Origin: Terriglobia bacterium
Lineage (GTDB): Bacteria; Acidobacteriota; Terriglobia; JAJPHL01
Assembly: GCA_021325275.1 (NCBI GenBank)
Contig: JAJPHL010000010.1
Coordinates: forward strand, 30,666-94,665
Direction of reading: 5' to 3'
Length of the DNA stretch: 64,000 nucleotides
Shown here: positions 52,510 through 60,250 of the stretch, piece by piece
How the letters are laid out: every line of letters starts with the position of its first letter
Position numbering within the stretch: position 1 is the first letter of the stretch
Program-made: the position numbers and the translations under genes
Notes under the pieces: generated by a model
Databases searched by the model: none
Told to the model about the DNA's origin: nothing
What the model saw: the letters and a program-made list of their open reading frames with translations, nothing else

Positions 52510-53780
52510 AAGCCCTCCCGTGCCGAGTCCTGAGTGCCGAGTCTTGAGTCCAGCTTGGCGCGGACCGCTTTCTCAAGACGCTCCCGTACTTCAGGGGCTT
52601 TCATGCGGCCGAGCAATTCGTTGGCAAACGCGAAGGTCAGAAGACCGCGCGCGTCCTCCTCGGGGATGCCGCGCGCGCGCAAGTAAAACAATTGCTCGTC
52701 GTCGAGACGCCCGATCGTCGCGCCGTGCGTGCACTTCACGTCGTCGGCCCAGATTTCAAGCTGTGGTTTCGTGTTGATCGTCGCGTCGTCGGAAAGGAGC
52801 AAGTTCTTGTTGCTTTGTTTCGCATCGGTCTTCTGCGCGATTTGCCGTACGATGATGCCGCCATTGAACACGGCGGACGATTTGCCGGTCAGGATGCCTT
52901 TGTACAACTCGCGGTTGGGGCAATGCGGTTGCGCGTGATCGATGCGCGAGTGATTCGCCACGTGCTGCTCGCCGCCAGTGATGTAGAGTCCGTTCAATTG
53001 CGCTTCGGCGCCGGAGCCGTCGAGAATGAAGTGTAGATCGTTGCGAACGAGACGTCCGCCGAGCGACACGGAGTGGTCGTGGACGTTGGAATCGCGCTGC
53101 TGCTGCACCGTCAACTGGCCGATGTGGAACGCGGCCGCGTTTTCCTGCTGAATCTTGTAATGCTCCACGATCGCATTCGCCCCGGCGACGATTTCCGTCA
53201 CCGCATTCGTGAAGGTCGCGGCGTTTCCGGCGTACGTTTCCACTACCGCCGCCTGCGAATTGTCGCCGGCCACCACCAGCACGCGCGCGAACGCGGCGGT
53301 GGCGTCACCGGTAGCAATGAAGCACACCGAAATCGGTTCTTCCACAACTACACCGTTTGGAATCGAGATGAAAATGCCGTCTTCGAACTGCGCGGTGTTC
53401 TGCGCCACAAACGATTGCCAGTTTTCCTTGTATTCGGCGTGACGCGCCAAATGCTTTTCGACTACTTTGGCCTGTGCGGGATCCCGCAGTGCCGCTTGGA
53501 TCGTGCCGGCGTAAACGCCCGCGGGCAATCCTTGGGAAGAAGACAGCGACGGAACAAAGTGTCCGTTCACAAAAACGAATCGCGCGGCGTGATCGAAGAA
53601 AAAATGCTTAAACTCCGCGGCGTGTGACACGCCATTCGTCGACGCATGAAATGTCGCGCGCGCGATGGGCGCGACGTTGGTGAAGCGCCAATCTTCGAGC
53701 TTCGGAGTAGGGAAGCCCGCAGCGTCGAAGCGGCTTTGCGCCCCGGCGCGGATTTCAGTAAGCCAAGTGGGCCAACTCAT
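52506..53780 (-). CDS. sufD: SufD, subunit of the SufBCD Fe-S scaffold
   Basis: A 424-residue beta-helix protein. The C-terminal core has SVSLGGRLVRNDLHFILDG, LNGLYITGGEQHVANHSRIDH, CPNRELYKGILTG, and the conserved CTHGATIGRLDDEQLFYLRARGI split around the key His. SufD forms the complex with SufB and SufC on which clusters are built. The N-terminal 90 residues are variable. It overlaps sufC and sufS by four bases each, so translation is coupled. Confidence 0.95.
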   Translation of the reverse strand: MSWPTWLTEIRAGAQSRFDAAGFPTPKLEDWRFTNVAPIARATFHASTNGVSHAAEFKHFFFDHAARFVFVNGHFVPSLSSSQGLPAGVYAGTIQAALRDPAQAKVVEKHLARHAEYKENWQSFVAQNTAQFEDGIFISIPNGVVVEEPISVCFIATGDATAAFARVLVVAGDNSQAAVVETYAGNAATFTNAVTEIVAGANAIVEHYKIQQENAAAFHIGQLTVQQQRDSNVHDHSVSLGGRLVRNDLHFILDGSGAEAQLNGLYITGGEQHVANHSRIDHAQPHCPNRELYKGILTGKSSAVFNGGIIVRQIAQKTDAKQSNKNLLLSDDATINTKPQLEIWADDVKCTHGATIGRLDDEQLFYLRARGIPEEDARGLLTFAFANELLGRMKAPEVRERLEKAVRAKLDSRLGTQDSAREGL

Positions 53781-54544
53781 CGCGATCCCACTCCTTCCGC
53801 GGCTTCTTCCAGAATTCCCGCGTAGCCGTCCTTTTCGAGTTCCATCGCCAGCGTTTTGTCGCCGCTCTTGACGATTCTTCCCGCGGAGAGCACGTGCACG
53901 AAATCGGGCACGATGTAGTTCAGCAATCGCTGATAATGCGTGACGACAATAATCGCGCGATCTTTGCTGCGCAGTTTGTTCACGCCGTTGGCGACAATCT
54001 TCAGGGCGTCGATGTCGAGGCCGGAGTCGGTTTCATCGAGAATGCAGAGTTTCGGCTCGAGCACGGCCATTTGGAAAATCTCGTTGCGCTTTTTCTCGCC
54101 GCCCGAGAAGCCTTCGTTTACCGAGCGCGTCATGAGGCTTTCGTCGAGTTCCAGGAGCTTCATCTTGTCGCGAACCAGCGCCAGGAAATCCACGGCGTCG
54201 ACTTCCGGCTCGCCGCGATGTTTGTGGATTTGATTCACCGCCGAGCGCAGAAAATACGTGTTGCCGACGCCGGGAATTTCCACCGGATACTGAAACGCCA
54301 AAAACACGCCTTCGCGCGCGCGATCCTCCGGGGAGAGCGCCAGCAAATCGTGACCGTTGTAGGTCACCGTACCGCCGGTCACTTGGTACGTATCGCGACC
54401 CGCCAGCACTTGCGCCAGCGTGCTTTTGCCCGACCCGTTGGGTCCCATGATGGCGTGCACTTCGCCGGCTTTCACCGTGAGGTCGATGCCCCTCAGAATG
54501 TCCTTGCCCGCCACGCGGGCTTCCAGATTTCGAATCTCCAACAT
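53777..54544 (-). CDS. sufC: SufC, ATPase of the SufBCD scaffold
   Basis: A 255-residue soluble ABC ATPase. Walker A is GPNGSGKSTL, the Q-loop region FLAFQYPVEIPGV is SufC-specific, the signature is GFSGGEKKRNE, Walker B is LCILDETDSGLD, and the switch His is in VVTHYQRLLNYI. It drives conformational change of SufB and SufD. The ATG at 54544 is preceded by an A-rich repeat rather than a strong ribosome site. Confidence 0.96.
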   Translation of the reverse strand: MLEIRNLEARVAGKDILRGIDLTVKAGEVHAIMGPNGSGKSTLAQVLAGRDTYQVTGGTVTYNGHDLLALSPEDRAREGVFLAFQYPVEIPGVGNTYFLRSAVNQIHKHRGEPEVDAVDFLALVRDKMKLLELDESLMTRSVNEGFSGGEKKRNEIFQMAVLEPKLCILDETDSGLDIDALKIVANGVNKLRSKDRAIIVVTHYQRLLNYIVPDFVHVLSAGRIVKSGDKTLAMELEKDGYAGILEEAAEGVGSR

Positions 54545-54574
54545 TTTTGATTTTTGCCCTTTGATTTTTGATTT
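54545..54574 (-). repeat. A-rich intercistronic repeat before sufC
   Basis: On the minus strand AAATCAAAAATCAAAGGGC is followed by AAAAATCAAAA and then the sufC ATG. It almost fills the 38-base sufB-sufC gap and is near-identical to the tdh-kbl gap at 4136-4172. AAAGGG, 12 bases before the ATG, is the only ribosome-site-like element. Confidence 0.6.
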
Positions 54575-54582
54575 CGTTTTCT

Positions 54583-56028
54583 CTATCCAACCGACCCTTC
54601 GAGGCTCACCGAAAGCAATTTCTGCGCTTCCACGGCGAACTCCATCGGCAGTTCCTTGAAAACTTGCTTGCAGAATCCGTTCACGATCATCGAGACCGAG
54701 TCCTCCATCGACATGCCGCGCTGGCGGCAGTAGAACAACTGGTCCTCGCCGATTTTCGACGTGGATGCCTCATGCTCCACTTGCGCCGACGGATTCTTCA
54801 CTTCGAGATATGGGAACGTGTGCGCACCGCACTGATCGCCGATGAGCAGGGAATCGCATTGCGAGTAATTGCGCGCGCCCGCCGCGCTCTTCAGCATTTT
54901 CACCGCGCCGCGATAGGTGTTCTGTCCGTGTCCGGCGGAAATTCCCTTCGACACGATGGTCGACCGAGTGTTTTTTCCGATGTGGATCATCTTGGTGCCG
55001 GTGTCGGCTTGCTGGTAATTGTTCACCGTCGCCACGGAGTAGAATTCGCCGATCGATCCGTCGCCGATCAGCAGGCAGCTTGGATACTTCCAGGTGATCG
55101 CCGAGCCGGTTTCCACCTGAGTCCACGAGATTTTCGAGTTGACGCCCGCGCACTTGCCGCGCTTGGTGACAAAATTGTAGATGCCGCCTTTTCCTTCTTT
55201 GTCGCCGGGATACCAGTTCTGGATCGTCGAGTACTTGATCTCGGCGTTGTCGTGCGCCACCAGTTCCACTACCGCGGCGTGCAACTGATTGGTGTCGCGC
55301 ATCGGGGCGGTGCAGCCTTCCAGGTAACTGACCGTCGCGCCGTCGTCGGCGATGATCAACGTGCGCTCGAACTGTCCCGTGTTCATGGCGTTGATCCGGA
55401 AGTACGTGGATAGTTCCATCGGACAACGCACGCCCTTCGGGATATAACAGAACGAACCGTCGCTGAACACCGCGGCGTTCAGGGCCGCGAAAAAGTTGTC
55501 GGTGTGAGGAACCACCGATCCCAGGTATTTCTTGATGAGCTCGGGATGATTCTGCACCGCTTCAGAAAACGAGCAGAAAATGATGCCCATTTCCGCGAGC
55601 TTGGCCTTGAACGTGGTTGCGACCGACACCGAATCGAACACCGCGTCGACGGCGACGCCTGCGAGCAGTTCGCGCTCGCGCAGCGGGATGCCGAGCTTGT
55701 CGTAAGTCTTCAGCAACTCGGGATCGACCTCGTCGAGCGACTTGAGTTGCTTCTTCGGCTTCGGCGCCGAATAGTAAATGATGGAGTTGTAATCGATGGG
55801 CGGATAGTGAACGTTCGGCCACTTCGGCTCGGTCATGGTCAGCCAATGGCGATACGCCTTCAGCCTCCATTCCAGCATGAACGCCGGCTCCTTTTTCTTC
55901 GAGGAAATCAGGCGGATGATGTCTTCGTTCAGGCCGGGAGGCGCGGAATCGGCCTCGATGTCGGTGACAAAGCCGTACTTGTACTCTTGACTAGTAAGCG
56001 CCTCGATATCTGTAGCAGGGGTGCCCAT
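54583..56028 (-). CDS. sufB: SufB, subunit of the SufBCD Fe-S scaffold
   Basis: A 481-residue beta-helix scaffold protein, the first gene of the operon. It has [17 protein letters not shown] text ([19 protein letters not shown]), [61 protein letters not shown], and [19 protein letters not shown] with the conserved cysteine used for sulphur transfer. AGGAG lies nine bases before the ATG at 56028. A promoter with overlapping palindrome follows upstream. Confidence 0.96.
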   Translation of the reverse strand: MGTPATDIEALTSQEYKYGFVTDIEADSAPPGLNEDIIRLISSKKKEPAFMLEWRLKAYRHWLTMTEPKWPNVHYPPIDYNSIIYYSAPKPKKQLKSLDEVDPELLKTYDKLGIPLRERELLAGVAVDAVFDSVSVATTFKAKLAEMGIIFCSFSEAVQNHPELIKKYLGSVVPHTDNFFAALNAAVFSDGSFCYIPKGVRCPMELSTYFRINAMNTGQFERTLIIADDGATVSYLEGCTAPMRDTNQLHAAVVELVAHDNAEIKYSTIQNWYPGDKEGKGGIYNFVTKRGKCAGVNSKISWTQVETGSAITWKYPSCLLIGDGSIGEFYSVATVNNYQQADTGTKMIHIGKNTRSTIVSKGISAGHGQNTYRGAVKMLKSAAGARNYSQCDSLLIGDQCGAHTFPYLEVKNPSAQVEHEASTSKIGEDQLFYCRQRGMSMEDSVSMIVNGFCKQVFKELPMEFAVEAQKLLSVSLEGSVG

Positions 56029-56047
56029 ACTTCGTTCTCTCCTATTT

Positions 56048-56089
56048 ACTTAGATCAACTAAGTTAGCAAAGCGATACAGAAAAGTCAA
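56048..56089 (-). promoter_or_regulatory. suf operon promoter with overlapping palindromic operator
   Basis: On the minus strand TTGACT (56084-56089), a 17-base spacer and TAACTT (56061-56066) make a good sigma-70 promoter. The perfect palindrome ACTTAG-TTGAT-CTAAGT (56048-56064) covers the -10 box and the start of transcription, as expected for a repressor site. The Rrf2 protein encoded in the operon is the obvious candidate to bind it. Confidence 0.65.
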
Positions 56090-56184
56090 GATTCACGTAG
56101 ATCTTGCGGATGGTTGAAAACAAAGGGCTTGGGATGCTCTGCGGGGGCGGAGAATTTGCAGCGCTGGCCGGAGGAGTCTTGTTC

Positions 56185-56190
56185 TACAAT
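56185..56190 (+). promoter_or_regulatory. -10 element TACAAT before the nucleotidyltransferase-like gene
   Basis: TACAAT ends 10 bases before the ATG at 56201. The nearest purine-rich stretch (GGAGGAG, 56170-56176) is too far upstream to act as ribosome site for this start, so the transcript would have little or no leader. Confidence 0.35.
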
Positions 56191-56200
56191 TGCCTGGACC

Positions 56201-56755
56201 ATGGACGCCCAGCCCATCATCGCGCGGATCGCACGGACGCTGGCCGAACAACGCCTGGAAGCGATTCTGATCGGCAACGCCGCAGCGGCCCTTCAAGGCG
56301 CTCCGGTCACCACGATTGACTTCGATTTCATGTTTTGCAAGACCCCGGCCAACATCCGCAAGCTGAAAGCGTTGGCGAAGAGTCTGGGGGCCGTCCTGTT
56401 CAAACCGTTCTATCCGGCGTCCGGACTTCATCGCATTTCCCGCGACGAAGATTCCCTGCAACTCGACTTTATGTCGACGGTGGATGGAATAAAATCGTTT
56501 GAGAGATTACGGAGCCGGGCCGCGCGCCTCGATTTTGAGGGACACGTCCTGCTGGTCGCCGATCTGGCGGACGTAGTCGCGAGCAAACGGGCAGCGCCGA
56601 AAAGAAGAATCACAAGACGTGAGAAACTCCAGGCGCTAAAGGCCGAGAGTGAGCGCGTCCAAAAGGAGCAAATTCGCGCGTGGCAGCGATTGCCGCCGGA
56701 ACAGCGAACCAATTTTTTGCGAAAGCGAATTGGCCCGCTGTCCTCTTGTTTGTAG
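56201..56755 (+). CDS. Nucleotidyltransferase-like protein (AbiEii/MNT type)
   Basis: A 184-residue protein starting at ATG 56201 (MDAQPIIARIARTLAEQ). The pattern LEAILIGNAAAALQGAPVTTIDFDFMF matches the G..A...G...T.D.D core of minimal nucleotidyltransferases, with Asp-Phe-Asp as metal ligands. A later LQLDFMST could give the third carboxylate. The C-terminal half (RRITRREKLQALKAESERVQKEQ) is basic and helical. No partner such as a HEPN protein is next to it, so a toxin role is uncertain. The last residues (LSSCL) and the TAG stop lie inside the 56-base palindromic repeat copy A, which suggests the original C-terminus was replaced. Confidence 0.65.
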   Translation: MDAQPIIARIARTLAEQRLEAILIGNAAAALQGAPVTTIDFDFMFCKTPANIRKLKALAKSLGAVLFKPFYPASGLHRISRDEDSLQLDFMSTVDGIKSFERLRSRAARLDFEGHVLLVADLADVVASKRAAPKRRITRREKLQALKAESERVQKEQIRAWQRLPPEQRTNFLRKRIGPLSSCL

Positions 56756-56795
56756 TGCTCTTGGGACAGACGAGGACGCCTGTCCTACTTCGGAC
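56740..56795. repeat. 56-base palindromic repeat, copy A
   Basis: Starts GTCCTCTTG, contains GGGACAGACGAGGACGCCTG and ends CCTACTTCGGAC. It is near-identical over 56 bases to copy B at 60106-60161. The core GGACAGgCG...CGCCTGTCC forms a hairpin. Two copies in the same orientation flank the 3.3-kb block with the HAF and HTH-propeller genes. Confidence 0.88.
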
Positions 56796-56812
56796 CGCCA
56801 ACGACCACGGCG

Positions 56813-57886
56813 CTACCGCCGGCTCAGTCGGCGTGCGATCCAAAAGAATCCGGTACCGAACAGGAACAACGTGGACGGTTCGGGTGTCGAGGGCGATTGG
56901 CTGGTTGGCGTCAGCAGGAAGGCGTCCTCTTGGCCGCTCAAAGTGAGTCCATCTCCGACGATTTGCCCAGAGTCGTTAATACCCTCTGCCTGGTAGAACG
57001 TAGTGAAATCGCTGCCCGGACTGTCCACGAAGTCGTTCAAATCGATCATCGATGTGCCGTCGTAAAGAAACGCACCGCCGGAGATCGTGCATGCGGCGTC
57101 GACGCATTCGTAGCCTACGACCTCACCAGAGTCGTTCATGCCCTGCCCAACGCTAGCGCTGTTGCCACTGAGCGTGCCCAAATCGATCATGGAGGTTCCG
57201 TTGTACAGGAAGGCAGCCTCGGTGCCACTCGGCGTTGTGGACACGCCCGCAACCTCGCCCGAGGCGTTGATAGCATAGCCGATAGCGCCGTACGCTCCAC
57301 CGAGGTTGCCCAAGTCGACCCAGGAGGTTCCGTTGTAGAGAACCGCGTGATACACGCCGTTCGAAGCCTGCGCGAAGCCCGCGACTTGTCCGGAATCGTT
57401 GATGGCTTGGCCACCATTGCGACCGAACCCAGGGAGCGTGCCCAAATTGATCATGGAGGTTCCGTTGTAGAGGTACGCTTGATCCTGCCCGTCTGCAGTT
57501 GGCGAGTAACCCGTGACCTCGCCGGAGGCGTTGACGCCATAGGCGCCACTGAAGCTTCCCCCGAGCGTGCCCAAGTCCACGAAGGACGTTCCGTTGTACA
57601 GGAACGCGCGGCCCGAACCGCTCGAAAGGGAGTAGCCCGCGATCTCGCCAGAGGCGTTGATGCTATTGGCGGAGCCGCCGCCGAGCGAGCCCAAATCAGT
57701 GGTATAGGATCCGTTGTACAGCATCGCGTCGAAGCTGGCCGAGGTCCACGCAACCTCGCCGGACGCGTTGATGGCGGCAAGCGGTCCGTTCGCAGCCGGG
57801 CCCAGATCGATCACGGTGAAGGAATTTGCGGCCAAGCGGGTGGCCGCGAGAAGAACTACGATCCAAAACTTCGGTGCTGTTTTCAA
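56813..57886 (-). CDS. HAF-repeat extracellular protein with PEP-CTERM sorting signal
   Basis: A 357-residue exported protein. I start it at TTG 57886 (MKTAPKFWIVVLLAATRLAANS), which follows GGAG with five bases spacing and gives a tidy signal peptide. Seven or so repeats of about 45 residues follow, each with INASGEVAGYS-like and AFLYNGTSMIDLGTLGG-like halves (HAF family). The C-terminus is a PEP-CTERM tripartite tail: PEPSTLFLFGTGFFWIA then RRLSRR, which is cut by an exosortase and marks proteins for the envelope or exopolysaccharide matrix. No exosortase gene is in the window. The repeat fold is probably a beta-propeller; its ligand is unknown. Confidence 0.88.
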   Translation of the reverse strand: MKTAPKFWIVVLLAATRLAANSFTVIDLGPAANGPLAAINASGEVAWTSASFDAMLYNGSYTTDLGSLGGGSANSINASGEIAGYSLSSGSGRAFLYNGTSFVDLGTLGGSFSGAYGVNASGEVTGYSPTADGQDQAYLYNGTSMINLGTLPGFGRNGGQAINDSGQVAGFAQASNGVYHAVLYNGTSWVDLGNLGGAYGAIGYAINASGEVAGVSTTPSGTEAAFLYNGTSMIDLGTLSGNSASVGQGMNDSGEVVGYECVDAACTISGGAFLYDGTSMIDLNDFVDSPGSDFTTFYQAEGINDSGQIVGDGLTLSGQEDAFLLTPTSQSPSTPEPSTLFLFGTGFFWIARRLSRR

Positions 57887-58002
57887 TGTGTCTCCCTTAG
57901 CTTGCAAGCATGAGCGTCACGCGAGAGGACGGCAAGCGGCAAGGCGCGGGAAACATAGAATGTCGCGCTTTGCCGTACCTATGAGAACATCGTGGGCACC
58001 GA

Positions 58003-60102
58003 ATGTCTAACAACGGCGATTCCCGCGATTTACTGGAGTCCTGGAAAGAGGTCGCCGCTTACTTGAAGCGTGACGTTCGAACGGTTCAACGCTGGGAAAA
58101 GAGTGAGAAGCTGCCTGTGTATCGCCACCGGCACGGAGCACAAGGCACAATTTCCGCTTCGCGTCAGGAACTTGATGCTTGGCTCCTGGAACGCCATCTT
58201 GATGTTGGGAAGCTCGAAGAAGAGGCGCTCGAACGAGAAAGGCACGCCGCACAAGAAGCAGCCGCGGCAGCTCTTCATCGAAGACGGCGTATTCGGTTCG
58301 CGGCTCCGGTCATCGTGACGGCGGGCCTTCTCATCGGTTTCGCCGGATGGCTGTATCACTCTCAAGGGCTCTCGCTATCGGTGCAAGGCGTGCGACCTCC
58401 GGTGCGGGTAGGCCGGTTCTCGGGAATCGCATTCAGCGACCAGGGAAACATCTCCTGGATTCCCTTGGGTGGGACTCCGACCGGGGCCATCCGAACGCCA
58501 GATGGAACTGAGATTTACATCTCGAACGTCTATTCCAATTCCATCCTTGTCTTCGACACCAGGAAGAACGCGGTGACTTCAACGATTCTGTTGGAAGGCC
58601 CGACCAGTTCACTCGCCGTTTCACCGGATGGGAAGCAAGTCTTCGCCGGATCGAGGAACGCGAACCTATCGGTGATTCAGGTCTCTTCCAAAGCCGTGAG
58701 CCGAATCGCGACCAACGGGCCGGTTCACGACATTGTCGTGACTCCCGATGGGAAAAAGGCCTATTTAGCGATGGAATTGTTGGGCCTGAAGCGCCTTTGG
58801 TTATCCAGCGGAAAGCTGGAAGACATTCCAACGGTGCGATGTCCTGTGGGTCTGGCGCTCAGCCCCAATGCCACAACGCTGTATGTTAGCTATCAATGTG
58901 GAGGTCCCGGTGGAAGATCGGGTCACGATGCGATCGGGATCTTTGACGTAGCGACGGACCGGTATCGCGGCAATATCGCCGGTTTCCCGAACGTCGGTAC
59001 ACAGATCGCCTCGTCAGCCAACGGCGCGTATTTGTGGGTGCCGGGCGCGGACGCCTGTTCCGGCAGCGACTACGACCATGAAGGGTGTCCATCGGTTCCA
59101 GGCGGCGTCATTAGCTTATTCAACGCAGCCAGCAACACACTGGTGGGCAAACTAGGAGTAGACAGGCGCTCCGCCCAAGTATCGCTTTTTCCCGACAGTT
59201 CCCGCGCGCTGTCGTTTGGCGGTCCGGACTTGACCGTCGTCTCCGCGGCTACGCAAGCCACACAGGAAACGCTGCCGATTGCCGACGTCAGCTCGGTGAT
59301 TTTCAGTCCGGACAGCCGGCATGCCTACATCACGTCGAAGGAAAGGCATGCCATAGCGGTCCTCGACATCCCTGCCGGCGAGTGCGAACCAATCTCGCTC
59401 GGCCTGAGTGGCTTCTGGCCGGGTGATGGTAACGGCAACGATGTCCTCCGTGGGATTAACGCGCAAATGCTTCATGGCGCCACCTTCGCGGCGGGTCGCG
59501 TGGGTCAAGCATTCCGGTTCGACGGACTCGGCGCCTACGCGCACGTTGCGGGGCCGGGATCCATCGTGGGAGTGACAACTTCCAATTCCACACAGGATCT
59601 GGATCGATCGGAGGAGGTCTTTGCGTTTGGCGCGTGGGTGAAGCTCGCCACACGCGCCAAGCCGGGTGTGATGACGATCGTCGATAAGATGCCTGGAATC
59701 GGCGACAACGGAGCAAGACTCATCGTGGATGCCGACGACCACTTCCGATTCTGCTTTCGCGGAACGTCCTCTCAAGAGTGCTTGACGGGCGAGTCCGCGG
59801 CGGCGGTCAGCACCACGAGAGTCGTTGCCGGAAAGTGGTTTCATGTCATGGGTGTCAAGTCCCTTGGGAGGATTTCCATCTATGTAAATGGCAATCAGGA
59901 AGTGACCGGACCGTCTAGCGCTTCGAGCCGTAAGAAATCGAACGGCGACTTGTATATCGGCGCCAACCCGGTCGATGGCACGTATTTTGCCGGACTGATC
60001 GACGAAGTGGTGTTTTATGAACGCGCTCTTTCGGCGAGCGACGTTCGCCAGATCTATCAAGCTGGTAATCTTCGAACGTGTGGTCAGCCGGTTCCACACT
60101 AG
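58003..60102 (+). CDS. Transmembrane HTH - beta-propeller - LamG protein
   Basis: A 699-residue fusion. Residues 8-65 form a winged-helix/excisionase-like DNA-binding domain (SWKEVAAYLKRDVRTVQRWE, LPVYRHRHGAQGTISASRQE). A charged helix (66-96) leads to one membrane segment (98-117). Outside the membrane lie a YVTN-like propeller (about 135-455, with RTPDGTEIYISN, AVSPDGKQVFAGS, VTPDGKKAYLAM and SPDSRHAYITS) and a LamG/concanavalin domain (about 475-690, FRFDGLGAYAHV, FAFGAWVKLAT, YIGANPVDGTYFAGLIDEVVFYERALS). It looks like a ToxR-style one-component regulator that senses a ligand, perhaps a glycan, across the membrane. It is divergent from the HAF gene. Confidence 0.85.
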   Translation: MSNNGDSRDLLESWKEVAAYLKRDVRTVQRWEKSEKLPVYRHRHGAQGTISASRQELDAWLLERHLDVGKLEEEALERERHAAQEAAAAALHRRRRIRFAAPVIVTAGLLIGFAGWLYHSQGLSLSVQGVRPPVRVGRFSGIAFSDQGNISWIPLGGTPTGAIRTPDGTEIYISNVYSNSILVFDTRKNAVTSTILLEGPTSSLAVSPDGKQVFAGSRNANLSVIQVSSKAVSRIATNGPVHDIVVTPDGKKAYLAMELLGLKRLWLSSGKLEDIPTVRCPVGLALSPNATTLYVSYQCGGPGGRSGHDAIGIFDVATDRYRGNIAGFPNVGTQIASSANGAYLWVPGADACSGSDYDHEGCPSVPGGVISLFNAASNTLVGKLGVDRRSAQVSLFPDSSRALSFGGPDLTVVSAATQATQETLPIADVSSVIFSPDSRHAYITSKERHAIAVLDIPAGECEPISLGLSGFWPGDGNGNDVLRGINAQMLHGATFAAGRVGQAFRFDGLGAYAHVAGPGSIVGVTTSNSTQDLDRSEEVFAFGAWVKLATRAKPGVMTIVDKMPGIGDNGARLIVDADDHFRFCFRGTSSQECLTGESAAAVSTTRVVAGKWFHVMGVKSLGRISIYVNGNQEVTGPSSASSRKKSNGDLYIGANPVDGTYFAGLIDEVVFYERALSASDVRQIYQAGNLRTCGQPVPH

Positions 60103-60105
60103 ACA

Positions 60106-60161
60106 GTCCTCTTGCCTGTAGTGCACTTGGGACAGGCGAGGACGCCTGTCCTACTTCGGAC
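60106..60161. repeat. 56-base palindromic repeat, copy B
   Basis: Starts GTCCTCTTG, contains GGGACAGGCGAGGACGCCTG and ends CCTACTTCGGAC; four or so differences from copy A at 56740-56795. It begins three bases after the TAG of the HTH-propeller gene. The rest of the gap to the next gene (60162-60250) shows nothing recognisable. Confidence 0.88.
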
Positions 60162-60250
60162 AGTGCGATCCCGTCGCCGGACAGGCGGACAACGCATCCT
60201 GAGCAGTTCCCGGGCGAACCCGTGGTCTTGGACGTGCACTGCACACCTCT

